DNA from: CAZKWY01 sp964556655
GTDB lineage: Bacteria > Patescibacteriota > Minisyncoccia > Portnoybacterales > UBA2143
Direction of reading: 5' to 3'
DNA: 64,000 nt
Assembly (NCBI GenBank): GCA_964556655.1
Contig: CAZKWY010000001.1
Location: forward strand, 1-64,000
Below the pieces are notes generated by a model. The model did no database searches and was not told the origin of the DNA. It worked only from the letters and a program-made list of their open reading frames with translations. This document shows, piece by piece, positions 32,082 through 41,439 of this stretch (position 1 is its first letter; every line of letters starts with the position of its first letter). Both the position numbers and the translations under genes were made by a program.

Positions 32082-32591
32082 TTATCTTAATTTTCGGTAG
32101 CTTCTGATGTGCCAGAAGCCTTCCTCCCCTCTTCTGACTCGGATACGCCTACTGGCTGTCCCGAGCAACTCAGAACCGCTATAGACTCTGACCATAATGA
32201 GTGTCTCCTCTCTTCTTCGCGCTCCCCATCCCCTAGGAACATCTTTCACAAGTATCCCGCCGGGATTAAGGGAATGCCAAGCCGCGTCATCCTGGATGTA
32301 AACTAGAACTTTGCGGCTAAGGCCATTAAAAATTTTGAACCGCCAGTTGAAAAATCCAGGCGGCTCGGACGGATCTACGTAGGCTTTCTCCTCCCCGCTT
32401 TTGGAAAGATGATCCACGACCGACCCGACTCCAGCGCCAGTTAACCCGCCTACGAGAGCGCCTCTTTCATCTCCCGTATGAAGGCCAATACCAGCGCCCA
32501 GAAGGGCGCCTGTCGCTGCCCACTGATGAGTGCATCCAAAAGAAAGCGCCATGACTATTGCCATTGCCATTGTTGCCCTAATTCTTTTCAT
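32082..32591 (-). CDS. Glycine-zipper lipoprotein, atypical GC-rich gene
   Basis: A 169-aa protein with a lipoprotein-like signal (MKRIRATMAMAIVMALSFGC; the lipobox SFGC is imperfect). The mature N-terminus has a glycine zipper (GALLGAGIGLHTGDERGALVGGLTGAGVGSVVDHL), a membrane-inserting segment common in outer-membrane or slime-coat proteins of Gram-negatives. The remaining ~110 residues are unassigned. It carries its own near-perfect promoter, a strong SD (AAAGGAGGAG) and a perfect terminator, and is richer in GC than its neighbours: a candidate horizontally acquired cassette. Its RBS is exactly complementary to the loop of the small RNA at 53.4 kb. Confidence 0.8.
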   Translation of the reverse strand: MKRIRATMAMAIVMALSFGCTHQWAATGALLGAGIGLHTGDERGALVGGLTGAGVGSVVDHLSKSGEEKAYVDPSEPPGFFNWRFKIFNGLSRKVLVYIQDDAAWHSLNPGGILVKDVPRGWGARRREETLIMVRVYSGSELLGTASRRIRVRRGEEGFWHIRSYRKLR

Positions 32592-32628
32592 TTTCTCCTC
32601 CTTTGTAAAGAACTAAAATATTTTCTAA

Positions 32629-32658
32629 ATTATACCACTTAAAATTATATATTGTCAA
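32629..32658 (-). promoter_or_regulatory. Promoter of the lipoprotein gene
   Basis: TTGACA (32653-32658, minus strand), 18 bases, TATAAT (32629-32634) with TGG extended -10. Leader about 30 bases with SD AAGGAGGAGAA (32593-32603). Confidence 0.88.
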
Positions 32659-32726
32659 TAGAAGAAGAACGAAAGGAGAAAGCTAATTTCACCGAATTAA
32701 AAAGGCTATTAGTTGTGGATAGGATT

Positions 32727-32756
32727 TTGTTGTTTTTGGCTACACTGTGGTATAAT
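32727..32756 (+). promoter_or_regulatory. Near-leaderless promoter of the secretion locus
   Basis: TTGTTG (32727-32732), 18 bases, TATAAT (32751-32756) with TGG before it. Start near 32763, four bases before ATG 32767. A DnaA-box-like TGTGGATA lies at 32714-32721. Confidence 0.65.
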
Positions 32757-32766
32757 AAGCTAACAA

Positions 32767-33573
32767 ATGATGAAAAAAAAGCAATCTTCTATTAAAAAGA
32801 AAATTTTCGGAGGCTTTTTTATCTTTTCAGCGGCAATGGTAGGATGGTTTTTAATCAAAGACGATCCCGCTAAAAATAGCCCTAAAAATAACGGACCAGA
32901 AAGATTCAGCGGAGAAAAGCAAAGCATCCAAGATCTTCCCGGCGGAAAAGACTCTGACAATGATGGGCTTACCGACAGAGAAGAGAAGGCTTACGGCACG
33001 GATCCATATAATCCTGACTCCGACCAAGACGGATATTTAGACGGAGAAGAAATCGCCGCTGGATACGATCCGCTAGTTCCTTCTCCTGGGGATAAAATCA
33101 CCAATTTGGAAAATTTCTTGGCTAAAATTAATCCCAGCCTAGACATTCAGATGCCGGATGAAAAAGATCTTAATATTTCTCTAGAAACAGGGCCAGAAGC
33201 ATTAGAAAAATATTTTCAAGAAGCGCAAACTCCGTCTGAATTAAAAAACCCTGATTTATATAAAGAAGCCTTTCTGGAAGCCAGGCTGGGCAAAAGCGAA
33301 AAGATTAACCAGATTATCGCTAATCTTAAACAAAGCCGCCAGCGCCTTCGACAGATAACCGTCCCCATAGAAGCGCTCCAAGTCCATAAGCTAACTTTAG
33401 CTTTAATGACTCCCTTAATCCAACTTTTTGAAGACCTTAAATCGGCCCAAGACAGCCCCCTTAAAACATTAGTCTCTATCAAGGGTTCTCAAGAATTAGT
33501 CCCTTATACCGTAGCCCTCCAAGCACAGACAAATAATTTGGCGAAAAAATACGACATTACTATTCCTCAATAA
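32767..33573 (+). CDS. Membrane-anchored protein with calcium-binding type 3 repeats
   Basis: A 268-aa protein, first of the secretion locus. N-terminal basic stretch and one membrane helix (FGGFFIFSAAMVGWFLI), then a thrombospondin type 3-like segment DSDNDGLTDREEKAYGTDPYNPDSDQDGYLDGEE (about 62-95) whose Asp-rich loops bind calcium in known families. The C-terminal ~160 residues are helical and unassigned. Likely outside the cytoplasmic membrane. Co-directional and directly adjacent to the next gene. Confidence 0.82.
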   Translation: MMKKKQSSIKKKIFGGFFIFSAAMVGWFLIKDDPAKNSPKNNGPERFSGEKQSIQDLPGGKDSDNDGLTDREEKAYGTDPYNPDSDQDGYLDGEEIAAGYDPLVPSPGDKITNLENFLAKINPSLDIQMPDEKDLNISLETGPEALEKYFQEAQTPSELKNPDLYKEAFLEARLGKSEKINQIIANLKQSRQRLRQITVPIEALQVHKLTLALMTPLIQLFEDLKSAQDSPLKTLVSIKGSQELVPYTVALQAQTNNLAKKYDITIPQ

Positions 33574-35085
33574 ATGACCGCAAAGAGAACAGCTAAGCTA
33601 ATAATGATTATAACCGTTTTTAGCGCGGGCGTTTTTTTGGCGCCCTTAAAAAGCCAAGCGGCTGTACCAGTAGTCGTTTTTGGAGAATACCTTAATCAAA
33701 TTAAAACCGTTTCCGATATCTCTGATACCGATCCGGAAGCAGATCTTCAATCAAAAATTATCGGCGAAAGAGAATACACCGAAGGAGATCCCTATAACGC
33801 CACTGTTACTCATACACAGAAAATGCAAGGATCACCTGACGACAAAGAAATCGTCCTTGACAGCCTTTTAGATAATATCAACGAAAGGATCGTAGAGCTT
33901 GAAAGAGCTATTGCCGAAGAAGAAAACAAAGAAGATTCTAATAAAGCGCTAATCGACACCATGGAAGAAAGCGTTGGAGAGCTGACAGCTCTACGCGCTA
34001 GAATTAACTCTTTAAAAAGCCAACTAGCAGAAAGCGTAGCCCTTGATGTTCATATTGTCAAAGATACTTCTGATACTCTTGACGACTTAAAAGCGCTGGC
34101 AAGAGAAAAGCTGGCCAGAACACAGGTTTCAGAATTAAGCCGCGCCTTTAATAACCAATACGAAGAGACCATTATTAGAAATTTCCACGACTATATGTAT
34201 CAAGAGCCGGTCCAAAGCGCCTATAACTATTTAGATAATGTCCATTTCAAAGCAGACGAAACTGTTATGAGCGAAGAGAAAAAGGAAGCTATGAGCGTTG
34301 CCGTAAAAAGAAGCCTTGTTTCTTCATATTCTGACCCCGCGCTTCCGGAAAAAGATCCTGAATTTGTCGGTATAGAAAACATTTTTAAAAAAGAAGAGGG
34401 CGGCGGATGGGACCAATGGCGGCTAGCCCTCAAACCTAATAATAACGATTACGGCATTTTCTTTTCTGCCAAAAAAGCAGCCCAAGAATTAGCAGAAAGC
34501 AAAAAAGAAGAACAAATCACTAAAACACTAGCCTATCAAGGCATTAAGCCCATTACTGGCGAAAACGAAAAAGGGGAGCTTGGACCAGGCGGCAATAGCA
34601 AAGAAGAAATTCAAGTTCCAGGCAGTTTAATCGCCTCCAACAAAGCGGCCGTTACCGAAGCCCAGTTTAACTTAGCGGCTACGCCGGAATACGCCGCTCC
34701 CCAAGACGCTCTAGGCGCTCCCGGCCAAACTCCTGAACCGCCCTACAAAGACGTCACCGCCGGAACGGCCAGCCAGGAAAATATTGTCTGGTGGAATAAT
34801 GTAGCAGCAGACAGCCTTAGCGCTTTAGAAGATATTTTCTGCGCCTGCTTCCCTGAATTCTGCCGCAGCTATGAAATTTTTGACTTAAGCGGCATTATTC
34901 CTGGACTTAAAGTTCCCAGCGTTAATATTTGCGGAAGAAGTTTTGATGTTTGCCGCTATTATCCTGAAATGTGCGAGAGCCTTTTAGGCCCGCTTGAAGG
35001 CCTTTTAGACAACTTAAACGACTTAACCGATGTTAACGTTACCATTCCAGGCCTGCCCGACATTCTGGACGATATCGGAATTTAA
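33574..35085 (+). CDS. Secreted protein of the secretion locus (503 aa)
   Basis: No family recognised. Signal peptide at the N-terminus (LIMIITVFSAGVFLAPLKSQA), then a long helical region with coiled-coil character (ERIVELERAIAEEENK...LTALRARINSLKSQLAESV, about 105-155), and a C-terminal part with Cys pairs (CACFPEFCRSYEIF, CGRSFDVCRYYPEMCESL) before a Leu/Asp-rich end. Such proteins commonly accompany CPR PrgI/VirB4 loci and could be structural or adhesin components. It starts right after the preceding stop. Confidence 0.75.
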   Translation: MTAKRTAKLIMIITVFSAGVFLAPLKSQAAVPVVVFGEYLNQIKTVSDISDTDPEADLQSKIIGEREYTEGDPYNATVTHTQKMQGSPDDKEIVLDSLLDNINERIVELERAIAEEENKEDSNKALIDTMEESVGELTALRARINSLKSQLAESVALDVHIVKDTSDTLDDLKALAREKLARTQVSELSRAFNNQYEETIIRNFHDYMYQEPVQSAYNYLDNVHFKADETVMSEEKKEAMSVAVKRSLVSSYSDPALPEKDPEFVGIENIFKKEEGGGWDQWRLALKPNNNDYGIFFSAKKAAQELAESKKEEQITKTLAYQGIKPITGENEKGELGPGGNSKEEIQVPGSLIASNKAAVTEAQFNLAATPEYAAPQDALGAPGQTPEPPYKDVTAGTASQENIVWWNNVAADSLSALEDIFCACFPEFCRSYEIFDLSGIIPGLKVPSVNICGRSFDVCRYYPEMCESLLGPLEGLLDNLNDLTDVNVTIPGLPDILDDIGI

Positions 35086-35100
35086 TAACAAACGATCATT

Positions 35101-35919
35101 ATGTTCAGCCTTAAACAGCTTCTCGCCATCTGTCTAGGATTATCAGCAATAATTTTTTTAAATAGTATTGATATTAACAGCCACAAACAAAACAACCTCT
35201 CGCCCCAACAAGCTTCTCTGCCCGAACCCAGCCTTTTGCCCCTAACAGAAAACAAGGCTTCGCTGGAATATTCCTCCCAAAACACCCTCGCAGAAGAAAT
35301 TAAAACTATTGCCCAAAAAATAAACTATTACAGCAAGGAAGATAATGAAGACGACGTTTGCGAAGCGACATTCCTAATTGAAGAAGACAGTCCCGAAATA
35401 AGAAACAACATCCAAGCAGTCTTTGACTGGGTAGGCAAGGAAAAAGAAGTTTCTAAAGCTCAGGATCAAGGCATGGAAGCGCCCCAGGAAATAGTTGAAG
35501 GGACAAAAGATGTTGTTAGGTCTAGAATTAAAGAAGCGGAAAGAATGATTGAAGAAATAGAAGAAAAAAAAGAAGAAGCGGCTCTGTCTATTGAAGAAAT
35601 GGTCCAGATCCAACACTACCAACAACAAATTGACTATATCGACGAAATGGTAAAAAAACTGAAAAGAACGATGTCTTTAATAAGCACATCTAATAAAATT
35701 CCCTTGGGCATGCAATGCGGAGACGGAACACATCCTAAAGAAGGTATTGGCCATAGTTTTTTTGCCTTTTGCTGTTCTGACTGCTGCCTATCGTGCCTGC
35801 CTAAATGCTGTTATTGCGGATGCTGCATCCCCAGCTGTGAAGTATTGTGCCAATGCCTCTACGGATCATCTGCCTATTTATGGGACTCTGTAACCGGCAC
35901 TTGCGGATGCGGCAATTAA
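35101..35919 (+). CDS. Secreted Cys-rich protein of the secretion locus
   Basis: A 272-aa protein, not recognised. N-terminal signal anchor (LLAICLGLSAIIFLNSI), a Glu/Lys-rich coiled-coil middle (about 80-190) and a dense Cys-rich tail: CCSDCCLSCLPKCCYCGCCIP and CEVLCQCLYG (about 219-260), with about 18 Cys in 60 residues. The tail may bind metal or form many disulfides. Its coiled-coil plus Cys-tail plan echoes the previous gene. Confidence 0.75.
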   Translation: MFSLKQLLAICLGLSAIIFLNSIDINSHKQNNLSPQQASLPEPSLLPLTENKASLEYSSQNTLAEEIKTIAQKINYYSKEDNEDDVCEATFLIEEDSPEIRNNIQAVFDWVGKEKEVSKAQDQGMEAPQEIVEGTKDVVRSRIKEAERMIEEIEEKKEEAALSIEEMVQIQHYQQQIDYIDEMVKKLKRTMSLISTSNKIPLGMQCGDGTHPKEGIGHSFFAFCCSDCCLSCLPKCCYCGCCIPSCEVLCQCLYGSSAYLWDSVTGTCGCGN

Positions 35920-35926
35920 AAACTTT

Positions 35927-37807
35927 ATGAAAGGAAAAAAGACAATAAAAAACAAGAAAAAAATTTTGGGCGTTTTCCTCGTTTTTATTTTTCTTTTTTC
36001 TTCTTTTCTTACCGCGCCCGCCGCTAAAGCTCAAACTTTTGCAGACTTCGGACCCGGAGGAGGACTGGGCAGTTATACAGTAGGAAAATACATAGGGAAC
36101 AAAGCTTTGGGAGCAATAGGAGACGCCTTTCAATGGCTCCTTGAAAAAGCGCTTATGATTGTAGGAGGACTAATGGCCTTAGTAGGAGAATTGTTTGACT
36201 ACGCCCTCAACATCAGCAGTTTTACTGATTCGCCCACTATCCGGGCCGGATGGGAAATAAGCAGGGACATCGTTAATTTATCCCTTATTCTCATCCTTTT
36301 AGTAATTGCCTTTGCTACAACCTTAAAAATTGATAACTACAGCATGAAAAGCCTTCTACCCAAGCTGATTGGCGTAGCTCTTTTGGTTAATTTTAGTTTA
36401 GTGGGATGCGGTCTGGTGATTGATTTTACTCAATTAATAGCTGGTTTTTTCATAGAAAAAGCTGGCGGATCTTTTTCGGTAGAGCTTATGAGGGGGATAG
36501 AACTGCAAAAAGCGATCCAAATGAACGAAGAAGGAGTTAGAGAAATTGCCACTAATCCAGACCCGTCAGGGAAAGTTATCGTCAGCCTTATAGGAAGCAT
36601 TATTGTCATCCTTATTGCCACTCTAGCCCTTTTTCTAGGAGCGTTGCTCATGATTTTTAGAGTGGCCGCTCTATGGATTCTACTTATTTTGGTCCCCTTG
36701 GCGCTAATGGCAATGATTTTACCTGCTACTCGCGGATCTTGGAATTCATGGGTCAATCAATTTTTAAAATGGTCGTTTTTCGCTCCTCTTTATGCTTTCT
36801 TTGTTTATCTCGCCCTTTTGACTGCCCAAAAAGGGTTGGTCACTCAATATATTACTTCAACCGGAACTGGAAGCAAAGACGGCCAGCAGGCTACCGTTGC
36901 CGGACTTAATGGTTTTTCCAACATTGATTTGATCCTTAATTATGCTGTAGTAATAGGATTTGTAGTCGGCGGATTGATCGTAGCCCAAAAAATGGGCATA
37001 AAAGGATCTAACTTCACCATGAGAACAGCCAAAGGGTTTGGCGAAAAAGCGAAAAAAATAGGCAAAAGAACAAGCATGGCTCCCGTTAAATGGGCTGGCC
37101 GAACGGCGGCCACAAGCGGAGCCATGAAAAAACTGACTGAAAGCGCGAGTGAAAGCAGATTTGGCAAAAAAATCTCTAAGCCGCTCCAACAATTCACTGA
37201 AAAAGAGAGAAAAGCTATGGCAGAATCAGAGAAGAAGTTTGACGACTTTACCGATGAAAACGTGGTCAGAAGATTTCGCGCAGGGAACCCACGCGAAAAA
37301 GCAGCCGCGGCTAAAATACTGGCCAAAAGAAAAAAGACAAACCTCTTAAATAGAAAAGGAGAAATGGACAAAGCAATGAAATTGGCCAGAAGATACAATG
37401 TCCAAGGAGATTTGGAAAAAGCGCGTCTTGACTTAGCCGCTGACGTCGACAAAACTATTGCCGGACTTAAGCTTAATGATACAGAAAAAATCCAGTCGGA
37501 AAAAATAACCCCCGAAATTGCCAGAAAATTCACTGCTCAGTTTGAAGCAGGAGGCAATTTTAAAAGCAAGTTCCTAGAAAAAATAGGCGAGACAAACCCA
37601 GCCCTCATAGACAAGCTAGAATCAGGCCTCAAGGAACGCTGGACCGCATTGCGTCCAGAAATTAAAAAATACTTTATGGGCCCGGGAGGACAAGCTTTAT
37701 GGAATGTCGCTCCTTCAGAAAGAGAAACCTCCGAAGGCCCAACGACTACAACTAATAGGATAACCAAACATGGAAAAATACAAAGCGAAAAAATACGTCC
37801 AGCCTGA
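35927..37807 (+). CDS. VirB6/TrbL-like polytopic membrane protein
   Basis: A 626-aa protein with a signal-like start (LGVFLVFIFLFSSFLTAPAAKA) and about six transmembrane helices between 75 and 350 (ALMIVGGLMALVGEL, LSLILILLVIAFATTL, LLPKLIGVALLVNFSLVG, IIVILIATLALFLGALLMIF, LWILLILVPLALMAMIL, FFAPLYAFFVYLALL). A long soluble Lys/Arg-rich tail follows. This is the arrangement of VirB6/TrbL channel components of type IV secretion systems. It overlaps the next gene by 38 bases. Confidence 0.82.
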   Translation: MKGKKTIKNKKKILGVFLVFIFLFSSFLTAPAAKAQTFADFGPGGGLGSYTVGKYIGNKALGAIGDAFQWLLEKALMIVGGLMALVGELFDYALNISSFTDSPTIRAGWEISRDIVNLSLILILLVIAFATTLKIDNYSMKSLLPKLIGVALLVNFSLVGCGLVIDFTQLIAGFFIEKAGGSFSVELMRGIELQKAIQMNEEGVREIATNPDPSGKVIVSLIGSIIVILIATLALFLGALLMIFRVAALWILLILVPLALMAMILPATRGSWNSWVNQFLKWSFFAPLYAFFVYLALLTAQKGLVTQYITSTGTGSKDGQQATVAGLNGFSNIDLILNYAVVIGFVVGGLIVAQKMGIKGSNFTMRTAKGFGEKAKKIGKRTSMAPVKWAGRTAATSGAMKKLTESASESRFGKKISKPLQQFTEKERKAMAESEKKFDDFTDENVVRRFRAGNPREKAAAAKILAKRKKTNLLNRKGEMDKAMKLARRYNVQGDLEKARLDLAADVDKTIAGLKLNDTEKIQSEKITPEIARKFTAQFEAGGNFKSKFLEKIGETNPALIDKLESGLKERWTALRPEIKKYFMGPGGQALWNVAPSERETSEGPTTTTNRITKHGKIQSEKIRPA

Positions 37808-38279
37808 AGAAAAGCTGGAGGAGATAAAAAATCCTAGACGAAAAGAAGTTTTTCGCCGCTATTTTAATCTTCCGCCAAAATTAAGAGAAACTCTTTTAAG
37901 CACAGAAACGGCCGAAAAGATGTTTCAGGCGGCAAGAAAAAACAGCTTAAACGAAACCCAGCACTGCCAAGCATCTTGGGCGGCAGGAATGATTATCTTA
38001 GGCGAAATTAATATCGTTAATTTCGTCAAGAAGCTGGAAGAGAAAAGCGGCTTAGAGAAAGAAAGCGCCCGCCAGCTGGCAAGAGATATTAATCAACTCA
38101 TTTTTTTGCCAGTTAAAGAAGAGCTCAAAAAAATTCATCATATAGAAGAATGGCCCAGAGAAAAAGAAGCTTCTCCAGCCCCAGAGAAACCTGCCATGCC
38201 CGAACCGGAACCAAAAAAACAAAAAGAAGCTCCTTCCGGCAACGGAAGAATAGTAGATTTAAAAAATAATATTTATTAA
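37770..38279 (+). CDS. Small soluble protein of the secretion locus
   Basis: 169 aa, no named family. Helical and charged; a central region (LPPKLRETLLSTETAEKMFQAARKNSL...AGMIILGEINIVNFVKKLEEKSGLEKESARQLARDINQ) and a Pro-rich tail. No signal peptide. Position between VirB6-like and PrgI genes suggests a cytoplasmic partner of the secretion machine. ATG 37770 lies inside the end of the previous gene. Confidence 0.72.
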   Translation: MEKYKAKKYVQPEEKLEEIKNPRRKEVFRRYFNLPPKLRETLLSTETAEKMFQAARKNSLNETQHCQASWAAGMIILGEINIVNFVKKLEEKSGLEKESARQLARDINQLIFLPVKEELKKIHHIEEWPREKEASPAPEKPAMPEPEPKKQKEAPSGNGRIVDLKNNIY

Positions 38280-38285
38280 TGGGTT

Positions 38286-38582
38286 ATGCAATTTAAAGTG
38301 CCACAATTTATTGAAATGGAAGATAAGATTGTCGGCCCCTTCACCTTAAAACAGTTTCTCTATCTGGCAGGAGGAACGGGCGTTCTTTTTGTTTTATGGT
38401 TTATTCTAAGATTGGGCGCTTTTATTATTGCCGCTATTCCTGTTGGCGCCGCCTCTTTATTGCTGGCTTTTCGCAAGGTAAACGGCCGGCCCTTTATCAG
38501 TTTTTTAGGCTCTTTTTTTAAATATCTTAGCAAGCCTAAAATATATCTTTGGCGCAGGAACAATAATAATAATTTTTCCTAA
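38286..38582 (+). CDS. PrgI family (VirB3-like) membrane protein
   Basis: A 98-aa protein with two membrane helices (about 27-66) after the PrgI start QFKVPQFIEMEDKIVGPFTLKQFLYLAGG. PrgI is the Gram-positive counterpart of VirB3 and sits next to VirB4 ATPases. The C-terminal part KPFISFLGSFFKYLSKPKIYLWRR-like region matches the family's basic end. It starts 6 bases after the previous stop. Confidence 0.88.
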   Translation: MQFKVPQFIEMEDKIVGPFTLKQFLYLAGGTGVLFVLWFILRLGAFIIAAIPVGAASLLLAFRKVNGRPFISFLGSFFKYLSKPKIYLWRRNNNNNFS

Positions 38583-38585
38583 ATT

Positions 38586-39239
38586 ATGGCCTTATCAGAC
38601 AACAGCACTCCCATTCAAAAACACCTAGACATTAAAGAAATTAAAAACGATGTAATCATCCTTAAGAGCAAAGAGTTAAGGGCTGTTTTGATGGCCAACA
38701 GCTTAAATTTTTCCCTCAAATCAGCTGAAGAACAAGACGCTATTGTCTATCGCTACCAAGAATTTCTTAATTCGCTTGATTTTTCTATCCAGATTTTAAC
38801 TTCCTCAAGGCAATTTGACATTACTGAATATATTGAGTCACTGGAGAAAAGACAGGCGCGCCAAGAAAACGATTTGTTAAAAATTCAAACTGCTGAATAT
38901 ATTGACTTTATTAAAAGCCTTTCGGAAATAGCTAACATCATGGCCAGTTCTTTTTATCTGGTTGTTCCTTACACGCCTAATGTTTTTAAAAAAGGAGGCT
39001 TTTTAAGCGGCCTCTTTGGCAAAAAAAAGAAATCAGAGGCAGAAAACCAGCATTTCCAGACTTTGAAAAACAGCCTCTGGCAAAGAGTAGAATTCGTGGC
39101 TACCGGCCTTAGCTCTATGGGCATCCGCACTGCTCCCTTAAAAACCGATGAATTGATTGAGCTTTTTTACAAACTTTACAATCCCGGCGCGAAAGAAGAA
39201 CCTGAGCTGCCTAGAAATAAAAAACTTAAACTGGAATAA
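38586..39239 (+). CDS. VirB4 N-terminal-domain-like protein
   Basis: A 217-aa protein that looks like the N-terminal domain of VirB4/TraC ATPases carried on a separate gene: DIKEIKNDVIILKSKELRAVLMANSLNFSLKS, EEQDAIVYRYQEFLNSLDFSIQILTSSRQFD, and ASSFYLVVPYTP. It has no nucleotide-binding motif. The ATPase gene follows two bases later, so the two polypeptides probably assemble together. Confidence 0.82.
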   Translation: MALSDNSTPIQKHLDIKEIKNDVIILKSKELRAVLMANSLNFSLKSAEEQDAIVYRYQEFLNSLDFSIQILTSSRQFDITEYIESLEKRQARQENDLLKIQTAEYIDFIKSLSEIANIMASSFYLVVPYTPNVFKKGGFLSGLFGKKKKSEAENQHFQTLKNSLWQRVEFVATGLSSMGIRTAPLKTDELIELFYKLYNPGAKEEPELPRNKKLKLE

Positions 39240-39241
39240 TT

Positions 39242-41053
39242 ATGGCTTGGTTTAATAAAAACAAAAAAGAAGAGTCTTTCAATTTTAACGGCCAATCTTT
39301 AGATCTTACAGATTTAATCGCCCCGGCGGCTTTAAAGATTGACTCTAACTATATCCAGCTGGGAGAAAAATACGGCCGGACTATTTTTGTTTTTAGCTAC
39401 CCGCAAGCCCTTACTACAGGATGGCTTTCTCCCATTATTACCCTCGACCAAGAAACTAATATTTCTCTTTTTATCCATCCTGTAGACACTAGCGACATCT
39501 TGAAAAAAATGACCAAAAGGGTAGCTGAAATTCAGTCTCAGGTCTCTTTACAAATGGAAAAAGGCAAAGTGCGAGACCCCAAACTAGAAGCGGCTTTGCG
39601 CAATGTGGAAGAATTGCGCGACCGCCTCTTGCAAGGACAGGAAAAACTTTTTAAATTCGGCCTTTATATCACCTTCTTCTCTCGGTCGGTAAAAGAGCTT
39701 GATGATATTGAAACCCGCATTAGAGCGCTTTTAGAAAACCAAATTATTTATGCTAAACCGGCTATTTTTCAACAGGAAGAAGGATTTACTTCAACTCTAC
39801 CCTTAGGCAGCGACAAGCTCTACATCAATAACAGCCTTAACACCGGCCCTCTTTCCTCGGCCTTTCCCTTTGTTTCCTCTGACTTAACTGATAACAAAGG
39901 AGTTCTTTACGGCATTAACCGACACAATAATTCTCTGATCCTTTTTGACAGATTTAGCCTAGAAAACGCCAATATGGTTGTTTTTGCCAAATCTGGCTCG
40001 GGGAAAAGCTATTCCGTAAAACTAGAGGTGCTAAGATCGTTAATGCAGGATACCGAAGTAATTATTGTTGATCCAGAAAAAGAGTATAAATATCTTACCG
40101 AAACAGTAGACGGCTCTTTTATTGACATCTCTCTAGCTTCACCCAACCACCTAAACCCTTTTGATCTGCCTCTTCCCGGACCCGACGAAAACCCAGCCGA
40201 CCTACTCAAAGGAAATATTATTAACCTTGTCGGTCTCTTGCGCATTATGCTGGGCGGACTGACTCCAGAAGAAGACTCTATTATTGACCGCGCCCTCCAT
40301 GAAACTTATGCCGCCCGCGACATCACCCCCAAATCAGATTTCAGTAAAATTAATCCTCCTTTAATGCAAGATCTCTGCACTATTTTAAGGGGCATGGAAG
40401 GCGCAGAGGGGCTGATTAATCGGCTAGAAAAATATATCAGCGGAAGCTACGCGGGGTTTTTTAACCAGCCGACTAATGTTAAACTAGATAAAAAACTAGT
40501 CACCTTCAGCATCAGAGACATGGAAGAAGAGCTAAGGCCGATGGCCACTTATGTTATCCTGCGCTATATTTGGAACATTATTCGTTCGAAAAGAAAGAAG
40601 CGCCTGATGGTAGTAGACGAGGCATGGTGGATGATGCAACACGAAGATGCTGCTTCTTTCTTATTCGGCATTGCCAAAAGATGCCGCAAATACTATCTGG
40701 GCCTAACGACTATTACTCAGGACGTTACAGATTTTATGAAGTCAAGATACGGCAAACCGATTATCACTAACTCTTCACTCCAACTTCTCCTTAAGCAGTC
40801 GCCAGCAGCCATAGATTTGGTCCAGAAAACATTCAACCTCACCAACCAAGAAAAATATATGATCTTGGAAAGCGCGGTAGGGGAGGGCATCTTTTTCGCT
40901 GGCGGCAAACACGCAGCCATAAGGGTTGTCGCCTCCTACACCGAAGATCAGGTTATTACTTCTGACCCAGCCCAGCTCCAAGAAATTGAACGAGCCAAAA
41001 GAGAGCTAGATGAAGAAGAGGGCAATGGACCGCCTTCTGATAATATTTATTAG
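39242..41053 (+). CDS. VirB4-like type IV secretion ATPase
   Basis: A 603-aa ATPase. Walker A FAKSGSGKSYSVKLEVLRSL (about 247), a VirB4-type segment TEVIIVDPEKEYKYLTE, Walker B KRLMVVDEAWWMMQ (about 455), and LTTITQDVTDFMKSRYGKPIITNSS with the sensor Gln. It energises substrate or pilin transport. Compared with full VirB4 it lacks much of the N-terminal domain, which is on the preceding gene. No VirB11 or VirD4 coupling protein is in the window. Confidence 0.92.
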   Translation: MAWFNKNKKEESFNFNGQSLDLTDLIAPAALKIDSNYIQLGEKYGRTIFVFSYPQALTTGWLSPIITLDQETNISLFIHPVDTSDILKKMTKRVAEIQSQVSLQMEKGKVRDPKLEAALRNVEELRDRLLQGQEKLFKFGLYITFFSRSVKELDDIETRIRALLENQIIYAKPAIFQQEEGFTSTLPLGSDKLYINNSLNTGPLSSAFPFVSSDLTDNKGVLYGINRHNNSLILFDRFSLENANMVVFAKSGSGKSYSVKLEVLRSLMQDTEVIIVDPEKEYKYLTETVDGSFIDISLASPNHLNPFDLPLPGPDENPADLLKGNIINLVGLLRIMLGGLTPEEDSIIDRALHETYAARDITPKSDFSKINPPLMQDLCTILRGMEGAEGLINRLEKYISGSYAGFFNQPTNVKLDKKLVTFSIRDMEEELRPMATYVILRYIWNIIRSKRKKRLMVVDEAWWMMQHEDAASFLFGIAKRCRKYYLGLTTITQDVTDFMKSRYGKPIITNSSLQLLLKQSPAAIDLVQKTFNLTNQEKYMILESAVGEGIFFAGGKHAAIRVVASYTEDQVITSDPAQLQEIERAKRELDEEEGNGPPSDNIY

Positions 41054-41055
41054 CC

Positions 41056-41439
41056 ATGCCAGATTACAGCCAATCATTTAATCAAGAAAGAAGCCTTGAA
41101 AGAAAAAAAGCTAGAAAAATTTCAGCAAGAAAAACTGCTGGAAGTCCTCCAAGCGATCTTAGCGGGGTAGAATTTATTGTTTTTGGCAGCATTGCTTTTT
41201 TAAATGACGCTTGCGACTGGATAGGATTAGACCTGCTTTTATTTAGAGCTCTTGATTTAGCCACCTCTTTTATTCTCGGTTCATGGTGTTGGCTCCGGCT
41301 AAAACGCTTTCCTACAACTAGGTTTGCCTCTACTTTTGCCATAGAAATTATCCCATTAGTCGGAGATGTTTCCCCTGCCTGGACAATTTTTGTCATCAGC
41401 CTTTATTTAGAGCAAAGAAAAAATCATAACGCAAAATAA
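41056..41439 (+). CDS. Small membrane protein of the secretion locus
   Basis: 127 aa, no named family. A Lys/Arg-rich start (NQERSLERKKARKISARKTA) and two or three hydrophobic segments (about 35-50, 58-75, 95-115). It is packed 2 bases after the ATPase and ends where the next gene begins. Role unknown. Confidence 0.7.
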   Translation: MPDYSQSFNQERSLERKKARKISARKTAGSPPSDLSGVEFIVFGSIAFLNDACDWIGLDLLLFRALDLATSFILGSWCWLRLKRFPTTRFASTFAIEIIPLVGDVSPAWTIFVISLYLEQRKNHNAK

